This document shows, piece by piece, positions 27,119-37,364 of a stretch of DNA of 37,364 nucleotides (the first letter of the stretch is position 1; each line of letters opens with the position of its first letter). The stretch spans positions 1 through 37,364 of the forward strand of contig JAHQXC010000004.1 of NCBI GenBank assembly GCA_029856525.1. Reading direction: 5' to 3'. This stretch comes from Candidatus Odinarchaeia archaeon (lineage in GTDB: Archaea; Asgardarchaeota; Odinarchaeia; Odinarchaeales; Odinarchaeaceae). The notes under the pieces are model-generated. The model saw nothing but the letters and a program-made list of their open reading frames with translations, did not search any database and had not been told where the DNA came from. The position numbers and the translations under genes are program-made.

Positions 27119-29089
27119 TTAGTCAGGTCCCTTATAGCCAACCGCGCTCTTTAACCCTTCAACACTCTCCGGGTTTTGAAGCGTCATAATGTTTCCTAAA
27201 GGCTCGTTTCTGACCAGCGCTCTGAGAACTCTTCTCATTATTTTACCACTTCTAGTCTTAGGCAGATCCTCTGCGAATATTATTTTCTCAGGTTTACCTG
27301 TCGGACCTATTCCTTTCACAACTTGATCGACAATCTCTTTCTCAAGTTGGGGGCTCGCTGTATAACCTGGTTTAAGTATTATGAAAGCTACAGGCGCTTC
27401 CCCTTTAATCTCGTGCGGCTGAGCTACCACCGCTGCTTCAGCTACAGCTGGATGCCCGCAGATAACACTTTCAAGCTCACCTGTTGAAAGCCTGTGGCCT
27501 GCAACCTTCATCACATCGTCGACTCTGCCTGTGATTCTAATATAACCGTCCTCCGTGTAGTATGCTCCGTCAGAGCTGAAATAGACTTTTCCACCGTACT
27601 CGCCGAAGTATGTTTTCTTATATTTCTCAGGGTCACCCCAAATAGTTCTTAGCATACCTGGTGCAAGTGGAGGTATCTGAACAAGGTAACCTGAATCTCC
27701 CTGAGCCGGTCTGTTACCTTTCTCATCATATATGTCGTGTTCAACACCTGGGAATGATCTGCAAGCCACGGTTGGAATAAACGGGCCGATACCTGGTATC
27801 GAGTTAATAATTGTACCACCTGTCTCCGTCTGCCACCATGTATCTGTTATCACGCAACGGCCGCCGCCGATTACATTAAAGTACCATAACCAAGCGTCTA
27901 AGTTTATCGGTTCACCTACAGAGCCTAGTACTCTAAGCGTGCTTAGATCATATTTCTTAACCCATTCATCACCCATTTTAATGAACATTCTAATCGCTGT
28001 CGGTGCTGTGTAGAAGATGTTAACCCCGTATTTCTCAATAATAGACCACCATCTACCCCAATCAGGTGTATCCGGCGCGCCTTCGTATATTACCTGGGTG
28101 CCACCGCATAGCAGGGGCCCATAGCAGGCGTATGTGTGACCTGTAACCCAGCCGATATCGGCGGTACACCAGTATATGTCTTCATCATGTAAGTCGAAAA
28201 CCCACTTAGTCGTTATATAAGCTTGGACAGCGTAGCCTCCTGTCGTGTGAACTACACCTTTAGGTTTCCCGGTTGTTCCACTAGTGTAGAGTATGAATAG
28301 AATATCTTCGCTATCCATCTGTTCAGGTTCACAGTAGTCGTCTGCTTCATTCATTAATTCATGATACCAGTAGTCTCTTCCATTCACCCAGTTGACTTCA
28401 TTACCAGCGCGTTTAACCACAACTACTTTTTCAATTGTAGTTCCAGCCACAGCTTCATCAGCGCTAGCTTTCAGATTTATCACTTTACCTCTTCTATAAT
28501 ATCCATCAGCTGTTATCAGAACCTTCGATTTAGCGTCTTCGATTCTATCTTTAAGCGATTGAGCGCTGAAAGCTGAGAAAACCACGCTGTGAGGGGCGCC
28601 TATTCTAGCACATGCCAGCATCGCTATGTGAACTTCAGGTATCATTGGAAGATAGATGCTTACCCTATCCCCTTTCTTCACACCTAGCTTTTTTAACGCG
28701 TTAGCGAATTTGTTAACTTCCCTGTAAAGATCATTGTATGTGAGTATTCTATTAGGTTCGTTTATAGGCTCAGGCTCCCATATGATCGCTGCTTTATTCC
28801 GCCTCCATGTTTCAACATGTCTGTCCACCGCATTATAGCAAACGTTTAGCTTACCCCCTATAAACCATTTGAAGAACGGTAGATTCTCCTCGTAGACTTT
28901 CTCGAATGGTTTAAACCATGTTATCACTTCTTTAGCTATATTCGCCCAGAAGCCTATTCTATCTTTTCTAGCTTTTTCATATATGGTTTCATCGCTCATA
29001 TTAGCGTATTTTTTAAGCTCTTCAGAAGGCCAGAAAACGTTTTCTCTCTTAGGATCTTTAACAACCCATTGAACACCCTTTCTAACCAT
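27119..29089 (-). CDS. acs: Acetyl-CoA synthetase
   Basis: ILYTSGTTGKPKGVVHTTGGY, WCTADIGWVTGHTYACYGPL, DTWWQTETGG, PKTRSGKIMRRVLR. Confidence 0.97.
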   Translation of the reverse strand: MVRKGVQWVVKDPKRENVFWPSEELKKYANMSDETIYEKARKDRIGFWANIAKEVITWFKPFEKVYEENLPFFKWFIGGKLNVCYNAVDRHVETWRRNKAAIIWEPEPINEPNRILTYNDLYREVNKFANALKKLGVKKGDRVSIYLPMIPEVHIAMLACARIGAPHSVVFSAFSAQSLKDRIEDAKSKVLITADGYYRRGKVINLKASADEAVAGTTIEKVVVVKRAGNEVNWVNGRDYWYHELMNEADDYCEPEQMDSEDILFILYTSGTTGKPKGVVHTTGGYAVQAYITTKWVFDLHDEDIYWCTADIGWVTGHTYACYGPLLCGGTQVIYEGAPDTPDWGRWWSIIEKYGVNIFYTAPTAIRMFIKMGDEWVKKYDLSTLRVLGSVGEPINLDAWLWYFNVIGGGRCVITDTWWQTETGGTIINSIPGIGPFIPTVACRSFPGVEHDIYDEKGNRPAQGDSGYLVQIPPLAPGMLRTIWGDPEKYKKTYFGEYGGKVYFSSDGAYYTEDGYIRITGRVDDVMKVAGHRLSTGELESVICGHPAVAEAAVVAQPHEIKGEAPVAFIILKPGYTASPQLEKEIVDQVVKGIGPTGKPEKIIFAEDLPKTRSGKIMRRVLRALVRNEPLGNIMTLQNPESVEGLKSAVGYKGPD

Positions 29090-29278
29090 TGAACCACCTC
29101 TAGTGAAAATGTTATTTCAGTTCAGTGTTAAAATATATTCCTATAAAAAGCTTTAGGGATTAAGTGAATGTACGATAGGGAACTTATTTTCCTATTAATG
29201 TTCCCGTATAAACGTAAAATTTATAATGTTAATATAGGTTAAAGTTTTGAGCTTAAGATAATCGATTCTGGTGTAGAC

Positions 29279-30415
29279 ATGAACAGCGACCAGGAGTCAT
29301 TTACCGCGATACTTGTATTAGAGGACGGCTCTATTTTCAGAGGCTTCAGTTTTGGTTGTAAAGGTGAATTCGAAGGCGAGGTTGTGTTTAATACAGGTAT
29401 GGTCGGCTACCCTGAGTCTCTTACAGATCCATCGTATCACGAACAGTTTTTATGTCTAACATATCCGCTGATAGGAAACTACGGAGTCCCCTCCTACGAT
29501 GTTTTCGAATATTCTCTTCCGAAATATTTTGAATCTGATAGAATCCAGGTTAAAGGATTAATAATAAGCGAGTTATGTTTTCAGCCAAGTCACTGGCTTT
29601 CTGTTAAAACTTTAAGTGAATGGTTGAGTGAGCAGGGTGTACCTGGAATATACGGGGTTGATACACGAGAGTTGACTAAAAAACTCCGTGAGAAAGGGGT
29701 TATGCTCGGTGTTCTTAAAACATTTAGTGAAGGGGATGAAGTGGACGAGTCGGAGTTGATTAAAAAAGCTGGGCGGATAAAGGATCCTAACGAGAGAAAT
29801 CTGGTAGCTGAGGTGAGTACTAAGAGAACTCTAATTTATAATAAAGGCGGTCGGCTGAGAGTGGTATTATACGACTGCGGTGTTAAATATAATATTATAA
29901 GATGCCTTGTGAAGAGGGGTGTTGAAGTTATACGTGTTCCATATGACACGCCATTCGATAAGGTTCTCGCGTATAAACCTCAAGGTGTATTACTGAGCAA
30001 CGGTCCGGGTGATCCTAAGAAAGTGTCTTCTCTAATTCTTAATGTTCGAAGACTTTTAGAAGCCGATATACCTATAATGGGTGTTTGTTTAGGAAATCAG
30101 ATTTTAGCTTTAAGCGGGGGAGCTGACACATATAAGTTAAAATACGGTCATAGGTCTCAGAATCAACCCTCCCTGAATGTTTTAAATAATAAATGTTATA
30201 TTACCAGTCAAAATCACGGCTACACTGTTTTAGAGAATACCTTGGATGAAACAGACTTTAAACCATGGTTTGTTAACGTTAACGACCATACTAATGAAGG
30301 TATAATAGATAAAACTGGCAGGGTTTTTGCAGCTCAATTCCACCCTGAGAATCATCCCGGTCCAGTTGACACTGAATTTATTTTCGACTTATTTGTAAAA
30401 AGAATGAGTGGTTAA
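29279..30415 (+). CDS. carA: Carbamoyl-phosphate synthase small subunit
   Basis: GEVVFNTGMVGYPESLTDPSY, LLSNGPGDP, PIMGVCLGNQILAL, QFHPENHPGP. Confidence 0.97.
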   Translation: MNSDQESFTAILVLEDGSIFRGFSFGCKGEFEGEVVFNTGMVGYPESLTDPSYHEQFLCLTYPLIGNYGVPSYDVFEYSLPKYFESDRIQVKGLIISELCFQPSHWLSVKTLSEWLSEQGVPGIYGVDTRELTKKLREKGVMLGVLKTFSEGDEVDESELIKKAGRIKDPNERNLVAEVSTKRTLIYNKGGRLRVVLYDCGVKYNIIRCLVKRGVEVIRVPYDTPFDKVLAYKPQGVLLSNGPGDPKKVSSLILNVRRLLEADIPIMGVCLGNQILALSGGADTYKLKYGHRSQNQPSLNVLNNKCYITSQNHGYTVLENTLDETDFKPWFVNVNDHTNEGIIDKTGRVFAAQFHPENHPGPVDTEFIFDLFVKRMSG

Positions 30416-30417
30416 CC

Positions 30418-33400
30418 ATGCCTAAAATGGATTGGATTCATAAAACTCTGATACTGGGGAGCGGAGCTATTAGAATAGGTCAGGCTGGTGAATTCGATTA
30501 CTCAGGAAGTCAAGCTTTAAAAGCGCTTTCCGAGGAGGGTGTTGAAACAGTTTTAGTTAACCCTAACATCGCTACTATTCAAACAGATCCTAAGCTTGCC
30601 GGTAAAGTCTATCTTCTACCTTTAACCGCGGATTTTATTGAGAAAGTGATTGAGAGAGAACGGCCTGACAGTATTCTTCTAAGCTTCGGAGGTCAGACTG
30701 CTTTAAATGTAGGCGTAGAACTCGCTGAGAAAGGTATCTTAGACAAATACGGTGTTAAAGTTATAGGAACCCCTATTGAAGCCATTCAAATCACAGAGGA
30801 CCGCGACCTGTTTAAAAAAGCTATGTTTGAAGCCGGCGTTAACGTTTTAAAAAGCCAGGCGGCTGTGACAGTTGAGGAAGCTGTTAGAATAGCGGATGAG
30901 ATAGGTTACCCTGTTATAGTGAGGGTTGCCTATACTCTAGGAGGTAAAGGATCAGGTGTAGCTTTTAATAAAGAGGAATTATTAGAGATCGCTCAACGCG
31001 GTTTAAAACAGAGTAGAATCAGCCAGATACTCGTAGAGGAATATGTGGGTGGATGGAAGGAGATAGAATATGAGGTGGTCCGTGATAGAGATGATAATTG
31101 TATAATCGTATGCAACATGGAGAATTTTGATCCGATGGGTATACATACAGGTGAGTCTATAGTAGTAGCCCCATCTCAAACCCTCAACAACAATGAATAC
31201 CATGCTTTAAGAGAGGCTTCTATTCGAGCTGTGAGAAAAGTTGGAGTTATAGGAGAGTGTAATATTCAATACGCGCTTGACCCTAAATCTGAGAGATTCT
31301 ATGCTATAGAGATTAACGCCCGTCTGTCAAGGTCTTCAGCACTAGCCTCTAAGGCTACAGGTTACCCTCTCGCTTATATCGCTGCTAAACTCGCGTTAGG
31401 GTATACTCTGCCTGAATTAATCAACAAGGTTACGCTTAAAACCACAGCCTGCTTTGAGCCGGCTTTAGACTATATAACCGTGAAAATACCTAGATGGGAC
31501 CTACGTAAATTTCAGAATGTCAGCCGTATACTAGGCCCTCAGATGAAAAGTGTCGGCGAGGTTATGTCTATAGGTAGAAGCTTCGAGGAGGCGCTTCAAA
31601 AAGCTGTTAGAATGCTAGATATAGGTAGAATAGGGTTAGTCGCAAATAAAAGTGAGCCTAAGCTTACACGCGATGAAATAAAATACCGTTTAACTCACCC
31701 TACTGATGAGCGGCTTTTCGATATAGTAACCGCTTTAAAATCCGGGTTCACCGTTGGCGAGGTCAGCGAGCTGACTGGAATAGATTCATGGTTTATAACT
31801 AAAATAAAAAATATTATTGACTTAGAGCGTAAACTATCTAATTATAAAGGCAGAGTCTCCGAGAGAGATTTTAAACTGATAAAACTTTTAAGAGAGGCTA
31901 AGAAATCAGGGTTCTCAGATCTTCAATTAGCTAGAATTCTCGGAGACAGTGAGAGAAATATAAGGAGAATTCGTATAGAGCATGGTATAATCCCGTACGT
32001 GAAGCAGATTGATACTTTAGCCGCTGAATGGCCTGCTAAAACTAATTATCTCTATATGACTTATAATTCAAGTGCAGATGACATTGAATTACCAGCGCAT
32101 ACATCTGATAAAATTATTGTTTTAGGATCCGGCACATACCGGATCGGTAGCAGTGTAGAATTTGATTGGTGCGCTGTAAACATGGTGTGGTCTCTGAAAA
32201 AAATGGGTGTTAAAGAAGTAATAATGGTTAACTGTAACCCTGAGACTGTTTCCACAGATTACGATATTTCAGATAAACTATATTTTGAAGAGTTAACTTT
32301 AGAGAGAGTTCTAGACATATACGAGAAGGAGAAGCCTAAAGGGATTGTGGTTTCAGTGGGAGGGCAGACCCCTAACAATTTAGCCTATCCTTTATACGAG
32401 TATAATATCCCGATTTTAGGCACCTCTCCAGTGGATATTGATAGAGCTGAAGACCGGGCTAAATTCAGTAAGCTGCTAGATGAGCTCGGTATACCTCAAC
32501 CGAAATGGGAGGCTTTAACCTCTCTGCAAGCCGCGAAAGCCTTTTGTAATTTAATCGGGTATCCTGTTCTCATCCGCCCATCATACGTGTTATCAGGGGC
32601 TGCGATGAGAGTTGCATATGATGAAAGCCAGTTAGAAGAGTTTTTGAAATTAGCAGCGGAGATTTCAGAGGATCACCCTGTCGTTATCAGTAAATTCGTA
32701 GAGAACGCTATGGAGATTGAAGTGGATGGAGTATGCGATGGGGAGGAAACCTTAATCGGCTCGCTCATCGAGCACGTTGAGTTAGCTGGGACACATAGCG
32801 GAGACGCTACTATGATTATACCGCCTCAGAGCATACCAGCCTCTGTTGAAGCTAAAATAATCCATTACACTCGTAAAATAGCTTCCGCTTTAAAAATAAA
32901 AGGTCCATTTAATATTCAATACCTTGTTAAAGGTCACGATGTATTCGTTATCGAGTGCAATCTGAGAGCTTCAAGATCTATGCCCTTCGTATCTAAGATA
33001 CGGGGTATGAATTTAATGACGATAGCCGCGTCTATTCTACTAGGAAATAAGATAAAAGACATCTGGTTTGAAGATTACACTTATCCGCGTTATCCGAAGT
33101 ATATAGGGGTTAAAGTCCCGCAGTTCTCTTTTATGAGGCTTCAAGGCGCGGATCCTGTTTTAGGCGTTGAAATGCTATCTACAGGTGAAGTTGCTTGTAT
33201 AGGGCGAACCTTTTCAGAGGCTTTTATAAAAGCACTCTTATCAGCGGAAAACGAGATACCTCTCCAAAACGGCCGCGCTCTTTTCTCAGTTGGTGGAGCT
33301 GAATTAAAAGAGAAGCTTATACCTATAGCTAGAGCATTCACTGAAATAGGTTATAAAATATATGCGACAGAGCACACCGCTGAAGCTTTAGTTAACGCAG

Positions 33401-33711
33401 GTATCCCGGTTCAAACAGTTTATAAGATTAGAGAGACACAGCGGAAACCGAATATAAAAGATTTACTCGTGAACAGGGAGATAGACTTAGTGGTAAACAT
33501 CCCTCAAACTACAACTATAGAGAAATACGTTGAGATCCTCCAAGACGAGTACGAGATAAGACGCAGCGCAGTGGAGTATAATATACCGGTGATAACTAAT
33601 ATAAAACTTGCTGAGGCTTTAGCGGAGGCGCTTCTAAAAATAAGAAATGAAGAATTCACAGTGATTTCATTAAACGAATATATTAACTCTCTTCCACTTA
33701 AATTATGGTGA
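30418..33711 (+). CDS. carB: Carbamoyl-phosphate synthase large subunit
   Basis: Two ATP-grasp halves; LILGSGAIRIGQAGEFDYSG, RVAYTLGGKGSG, IVLGSGTYRIGSSVEFDWC, RPSYVLSGAAM. Confidence 0.98.
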   Translation: MPKMDWIHKTLILGSGAIRIGQAGEFDYSGSQALKALSEEGVETVLVNPNIATIQTDPKLAGKVYLLPLTADFIEKVIERERPDSILLSFGGQTALNVGVELAEKGILDKYGVKVIGTPIEAIQITEDRDLFKKAMFEAGVNVLKSQAAVTVEEAVRIADEIGYPVIVRVAYTLGGKGSGVAFNKEELLEIAQRGLKQSRISQILVEEYVGGWKEIEYEVVRDRDDNCIIVCNMENFDPMGIHTGESIVVAPSQTLNNNEYHALREASIRAVRKVGVIGECNIQYALDPKSERFYAIEINARLSRSSALASKATGYPLAYIAAKLALGYTLPELINKVTLKTTACFEPALDYITVKIPRWDLRKFQNVSRILGPQMKSVGEVMSIGRSFEEALQKAVRMLDIGRIGLVANKSEPKLTRDEIKYRLTHPTDERLFDIVTALKSGFTVGEVSELTGIDSWFITKIKNIIDLERKLSNYKGRVSERDFKLIKLLREAKKSGFSDLQLARILGDSERNIRRIRIEHGIIPYVKQIDTLAAEWPAKTNYLYMTYNSSADDIELPAHTSDKIIVLGSGTYRIGSSVEFDWCAVNMVWSLKKMGVKEVIMVNCNPETVSTDYDISDKLYFEELTLERVLDIYEKEKPKGIVVSVGGQTPNNLAYPLYEYNIPILGTSPVDIDRAEDRAKFSKLLDELGIPQPKWEALTSLQAAKAFCNLIGYPVLIRPSYVLSGAAMRVAYDESQLEEFLKLAAEISEDHPVVISKFVENAMEIEVDGVCDGEETLIGSLIEHVELAGTHSGDATMIIPPQSIPASVEAKIIHYTRKIASALKIKGPFNIQYLVKGHDVFVIECNLRASRSMPFVSKIRGMNLMTIAASILLGNKIKDIWFEDYTYPRYPKYIGVKVPQFSFMRLQGADPVLGVEMLSTGEVACIGRTFSEAFIKALLSAENEIPLQNGRALFSVGGAELKEKLIPIARAFTEIGYKIYATEHTAEALVNAGIPVQTVYKIRETQRKPNIKDLLVNREIDLVVNIPQTTTIEKYVEILQDEYEIRRSAVEYNIPVITNIKLAEALAEALLKIRNEEFTVISLNEYINSLPLKLW

Positions 33712-35205
33712 GCTGATTATCTTATTAACCTCCTCTGAGAGTTTACCATATTTTTCTTTAAGAAAATTTTTAATTCCATTAGTTAGTTCTTCGAATTCTC
33801 TTATTTTATTCAATCTATCCTCTCTCATCCTAAAATTCTCAGAAGGAGCCGGTCCTCCTATATGATTTTTTCTTTTAACATTCTCTAACGGGTTTAAAAC
33901 AATGTTTAACTCTTCTTCACTTAAATCTAGTTTCACACCTGTCTCTGAGTAAACAAGTTCACTCAACTCATCCAACTTTAAATCTTTAAGCCGTCTACCT
34001 TGCTTTAAAAGCATGTTAACAAGCCGCCCGGTAACCTGGTAGGCTGTTCTGAAAGGGAGGCCTTTTCTAACAAGTAGATCTGAAATATCAACAGCGCCTG
34101 TGAAGCCTTCTTCAACGCTTCTCAGCATTCTCTCCTTGTTAATTTTAATTGAATTCAACATTTTAGATAGAATGTTAACAGAGGAGACCGCTATCCTAAC
34201 ACTTTCAAAGAGTATTCTTTTAGTTTCTTGAAGATCGCGATTATATCCTGTCGGTAACCCTTTGAGAATACTCATAGTACTACACAATCCACCTATAATC
34301 ACCGCAGCCCGACTTCTTACCAGTTCAGCTACGTCGGGATTTTTTTTCTGGGGCATAATGCTGCTGCCTGTTGCGAATTTATCGCTTAACTGAATGAAAT
34401 CGAATTCGCTAGTTGACCATAAAATAATGTCTTCCGCTATTCTCGAAATCTGAACCATTAATATGCATATAATTGATATAAGCTCTGCTTCGAATTCTCC
34501 TCTAGAAGAAACTACATCTAAAGTATTCTCTTGAACTCCTTCGAAACCTAGTAGTTCAGCTGTTAGATTACGGTTTACACTCCATGTGAAACCTGCTAAA
34601 GCCCCAGCTCCTAAAGGATTCTTATTCAGTCTCTTATATAATTGGTGTAGCCGCTCTAAATCTCTTATCAAAGCGTCTACATAGCTTAAACACCAGTGTG
34701 ATAGTGTAATCGGTTGAGCTTGCTGCATGTGCGTGTAGCCTGGCATTAAAGTCTCATAGTTTTCTTCAGCCAGTTTTAAAAGTGTTTTCGAAAAATTGAT
34801 TAACCCCTCTATTAAGGTGATTATAGCATCCCGCATATACATTCTAACGTCGAGTGCCACCTGGTCGTTTCTTGACCTGGCTAGATGAATTTTACCGCCT
34901 ATCTCTCTACCAACTCTCTCAGTTACCAACCGCTCTATATTTAAATGAACGTCTTCGAATTCTTTTCTAAGCTGGATTTTCCCTTCAAGGAACTCTTTTT
35001 TTAAATCTTCTAAAACCTTTAATATGCTTGTTATCTCATTCTTTTTTAGCAATCCTATTTTGAAAAGCATTATATTATGCGCCTGTGTGCCTATAATATC
35101 ATAGAATATGAGTTTTTCATCGATTTTAATATCTTCTCCAGCCGTATACTCTAATACTTCGTCAAGCGTATCTTCGTCGAAACGCGCCCGCCAGAAAAAG
35201 CTCAT
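33703..35205 (-). CDS. argH: Argininosuccinate lyase
   Basis: HLARSRNDQVALD, GYTHMQQAQPITLSHW, TGSSIMPQKKNPDVAELVR. Confidence 0.97.
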   Translation of the reverse strand: MSFFWRARFDEDTLDEVLEYTAGEDIKIDEKLIFYDIIGTQAHNIMLFKIGLLKKNEITSILKVLEDLKKEFLEGKIQLRKEFEDVHLNIERLVTERVGREIGGKIHLARSRNDQVALDVRMYMRDAIITLIEGLINFSKTLLKLAEENYETLMPGYTHMQQAQPITLSHWCLSYVDALIRDLERLHQLYKRLNKNPLGAGALAGFTWSVNRNLTAELLGFEGVQENTLDVVSSRGEFEAELISIICILMVQISRIAEDIILWSTSEFDFIQLSDKFATGSSIMPQKKNPDVAELVRSRAAVIIGGLCSTMSILKGLPTGYNRDLQETKRILFESVRIAVSSVNILSKMLNSIKINKERMLRSVEEGFTGAVDISDLLVRKGLPFRTAYQVTGRLVNMLLKQGRRLKDLKLDELSELVYSETGVKLDLSEEELNIVLNPLENVKRKNHIGGPAPSENFRMREDRLNKIREFEELTNGIKNFLKEKYGKLSEEVNKIISSP

Positions 35206-35244
35206 AGATCAGCCTCAGAGATTATATTAAAAATTAAAAATATT

Positions 35245-36456
35245 TTATTTACTTAAATGTTTTTTCAGTATTTTATAGGCTAGCTGCGACTGCTGTAAAA
35301 TAATGTTAATGTAACCTAAAGATGATTTCTGATCGAATATTGAAGTCTCCTCGTAAGTTGCGATGCTTTTATCATATAGCATCCAATCTGATTTACGGCC
35401 AACTACCTGGCAGCTTCCTTTATAAAGCTTCACGCGGACGACGCCGTTAACTTTTAAATTAACTTTATCTATGAAAGCCTCTAAAGCTTCTCTTAACGGA
35501 TCGAACCATAATCCCGCGTATGCTAGATAAGTCCAGCGCTCATCTACTAGCTGTTTAAACTGGAGTTCTTGAAATGTAGAAACAGCTTTCTCCAAGTCTC
35601 GGTGAGCTGTTATAATTGTCACAGCCGCCGGGCATTCATAGGTTTCCCTTGATTTAATACCTGTAACCCTGTCCTCCATGTGATCTATTCGCCCAACCCC
35701 ATGGCTTCCAGCAATTTTATTCAAGTATTTTATTAAATCAACTAAATTCATTTTTTCACCGTTAACCGCTGTTGGAACCCCTCTCTCAAACTCTATTTCA
35801 AGATACTCTGGTTTATTCGGAGCATCCACGGGGTTAACAGTCAGCTTCCAACCGTCTTCTTTAGGCTCAGCGTAAGGGTCTTCTAGGACACCGCATTCTA
35901 TGGATCTACCCCAGAGGTTTTCATCTATACTATACGGTGAGTTCACTGTGACAGGTATAGGTATTCCGTGTTTTTCAGCGTATTTAATAGATTCGCTTCT
36001 ACTCATACCCCATGTGATTACAGGTGTTAAAACCTCTATATTCGGGGCTAATGTTTTTATACCTACTCCAAGCCTAACGTTATCGTTTCCTTTACCTGTA
36101 CAACCGTGCGCTATAATATTGATTCCCTCTCTAATAGCGGTTTCCACAGCTATCTTAGCTATTAAAGGTCTCCCGATAGCTGTGCTAAGAGGGTAGGCTC
36201 CCTGGTATAGGGAGTTCGCTTTAATAGAATAGCTGACATATTTTTCAGCGAACTCCTGTTGAGCGTCAACTGTAAAATGTTTTTTAACCCCTAGTCTGAG
36301 AGCTCTACGTTCTATTTCACTCCAGTCTTTCTCCTCTTGGCCTAGATTAACCGTTAAAGTATAGACGTCGAATCCGTATTCGTCTTGAAGCCATTTCAGC
36401 ATACAAGAGGTGTCAAGTCCACCTGAATATAGGAGTAAACATTTTTTATCTGCCAA
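35245..36456 (-). CDS. argG: Argininosuccinate synthase
   Basis: LLYSGGLDTSCMLKWL, AHGCTGKGNDNVR, NLWGRSIECGVLEDP. Confidence 0.97.
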   Translation of the reverse strand: MADKKCLLLYSGGLDTSCMLKWLQDEYGFDVYTLTVNLGQEEKDWSEIERRALRLGVKKHFTVDAQQEFAEKYVSYSIKANSLYQGAYPLSTAIGRPLIAKIAVETAIREGINIIAHGCTGKGNDNVRLGVGIKTLAPNIEVLTPVITWGMSRSESIKYAEKHGIPIPVTVNSPYSIDENLWGRSIECGVLEDPYAEPKEDGWKLTVNPVDAPNKPEYLEIEFERGVPTAVNGEKMNLVDLIKYLNKIAGSHGVGRIDHMEDRVTGIKSRETYECPAAVTIITAHRDLEKAVSTFQELQFKQLVDERWTYLAYAGLWFDPLREALEAFIDKVNLKVNGVVRVKLYKGSCQVVGRKSDWMLYDKSIATYEETSIFDQKSSLGYINIILQQSQLAYKILKKHLSK

Positions 36457-36593
36457 AAATCATCACCGCTTAATTAAAACTGTATCTAAATCAGCGAATA
36501 CACTTTTATATGTTCCGTAATTTCTATAACAGAGCTGAACTCACCCGGTTCTAAAAACAACAATTAAAAAATGTTCACAACTAGCTTTTATAG

Positions 36594-37283
36594 TTAATAT
36601 AATAAACTGCGCATTGAAATAATCTTATCCTCTAGTAGACGATAAGCTGTAAGAGCGTCTCTTCTATCTATGAGAAAAACAGTGTCCGTGTGACATGAGA
36701 TAACCTGTGTGATGTTAATATTATTTCTCGCCAGTAATTCTAGTAGGTGGGATACTACGCCGGGTGTTTTAATAATTTCAGGCGGGCTTATAAGTATTAT
36801 AGCCGATTGATCCCTGTATACTTCAACGATTCCTTTAGAGTCTACAACTTTTTTCACAGCGTCGACGCTTCGCTCATCTATTATAAGATTGAACGTGTTT
36901 GTGCCCTGCGTCAGCTGGAGGAATCTGAAGTTTGGAATTGACTTAAACAATGCGTCTATCTTACCTGATAGCTCAGATTGTTTAACTGTTAAAAGAATTA
37001 AATCGTTTTTAAGTTCTAGAATACTTTCAGCTATAACTTTTTTCACACGATCCTGGATCATTGTAAAGTTTCTCTTAACATCCTCAGAATACCTCATAAG
37101 AGCCATTTTAATTGCTTCAACACCAGCTTTTCTCCCTATCATTTTTTCCACGCTGCCGGCTATTAGTTCAGCTAAAGATGAGTAATTGACGATATCTAGT
37201 TTAATCGCGTCGATTATTGAAGGCATATTTGAAATAATCCGCCTGCTCGCTTCAGCTATAGATATCTCCTGCATTAAATCCAC
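36594..37283 (-). CDS. ACT-domain-containing protein, aspartokinase-like C-terminus
   Basis: 'TNTFNLIIDERSVDAVKKVV' and 'IIKTPGVVSHLLELLARNNINITQVISCHTDTVFLIDRRDALTAYRLLEDKI' ACT-like repeats. Confidence 0.75.
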   Translation of the reverse strand: MDLMQEISIAEASRRIISNMPSIIDAIKLDIVNYSSLAELIAGSVEKMIGRKAGVEAIKMALMRYSEDVKRNFTMIQDRVKKVIAESILELKNDLILLTVKQSELSGKIDALFKSIPNFRFLQLTQGTNTFNLIIDERSVDAVKKVVDSKGIVEVYRDQSAIILISPPEIIKTPGVVSHLLELLARNNINITQVISCHTDTVFLIDRRDALTAYRLLEDKIISMRSLLY

Positions 37284-37364
37284 CTTTCTCTAAAAACCGT
37301 TAAATAATAGGTTTAAAATAGCTATACGCTTAAAATTATTTAAAGACTTTTAACCAGCATTGAG

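Noticed and set aside
27732-28576. Plus-strand ORFs opposite acetyl-CoA synthetase
   Set aside because: Antisense to a highly conserved enzyme.
36747-37185. Plus-strand ORFs opposite the ACT-domain gene
   Set aside because: No domain signature; the minus-strand ACT protein explains the region better.

Overview
This is an archaeal chromosome fragment. It carries family-B DNA polymerase, ABCE1, aIF1, Rpo12, GGGP synthase and TrmB-family genes. A Ras/Rab-like small GTPase, a Roadblock/LC7 protein and a probable longin/roadblock-like edge ORF suggest an Asgard-type lineage (inference only). Most of the window is densely packed core genome: polB with a 399-aa intein, a TrmB-GTPase pair, rpoP, aIF1, epimerase, metAP, tmk-like, PAC2, GGGPS, a transglutaminase/DUF4350/MoxR/DUF58 membrane operon, ABCE1, acs, carAB, argH and argG. 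The strongest unusual signals are: (1) a tRNA-Arg(CCG) gene at 24447-24552 interrupted by two introns, one canonical at 37/38 and one non-canonical in the T-loop at 59/60, each with a bulge-helix-bulge I could draw by hand; the neighbouring convergent gene takes its stop codon from the T-loop intron; (2) two near-identical direct ncRNA-like repeats at 6815-6949 and 9758-9892, each with its own TATA box and an IS200/IS605 right-end/omegaRNA-like 3' end but no adjacent tnpB, bracketing an accessory radical-SAM/TIM-barrel island that holds two further structured intergenic elements; (3) a PolB intein whose homing endonuclease looks decayed. Two short genes missing from the ORF track (rpoP and a 51-aa Cys-rich zinc ribbon) were also recovered.
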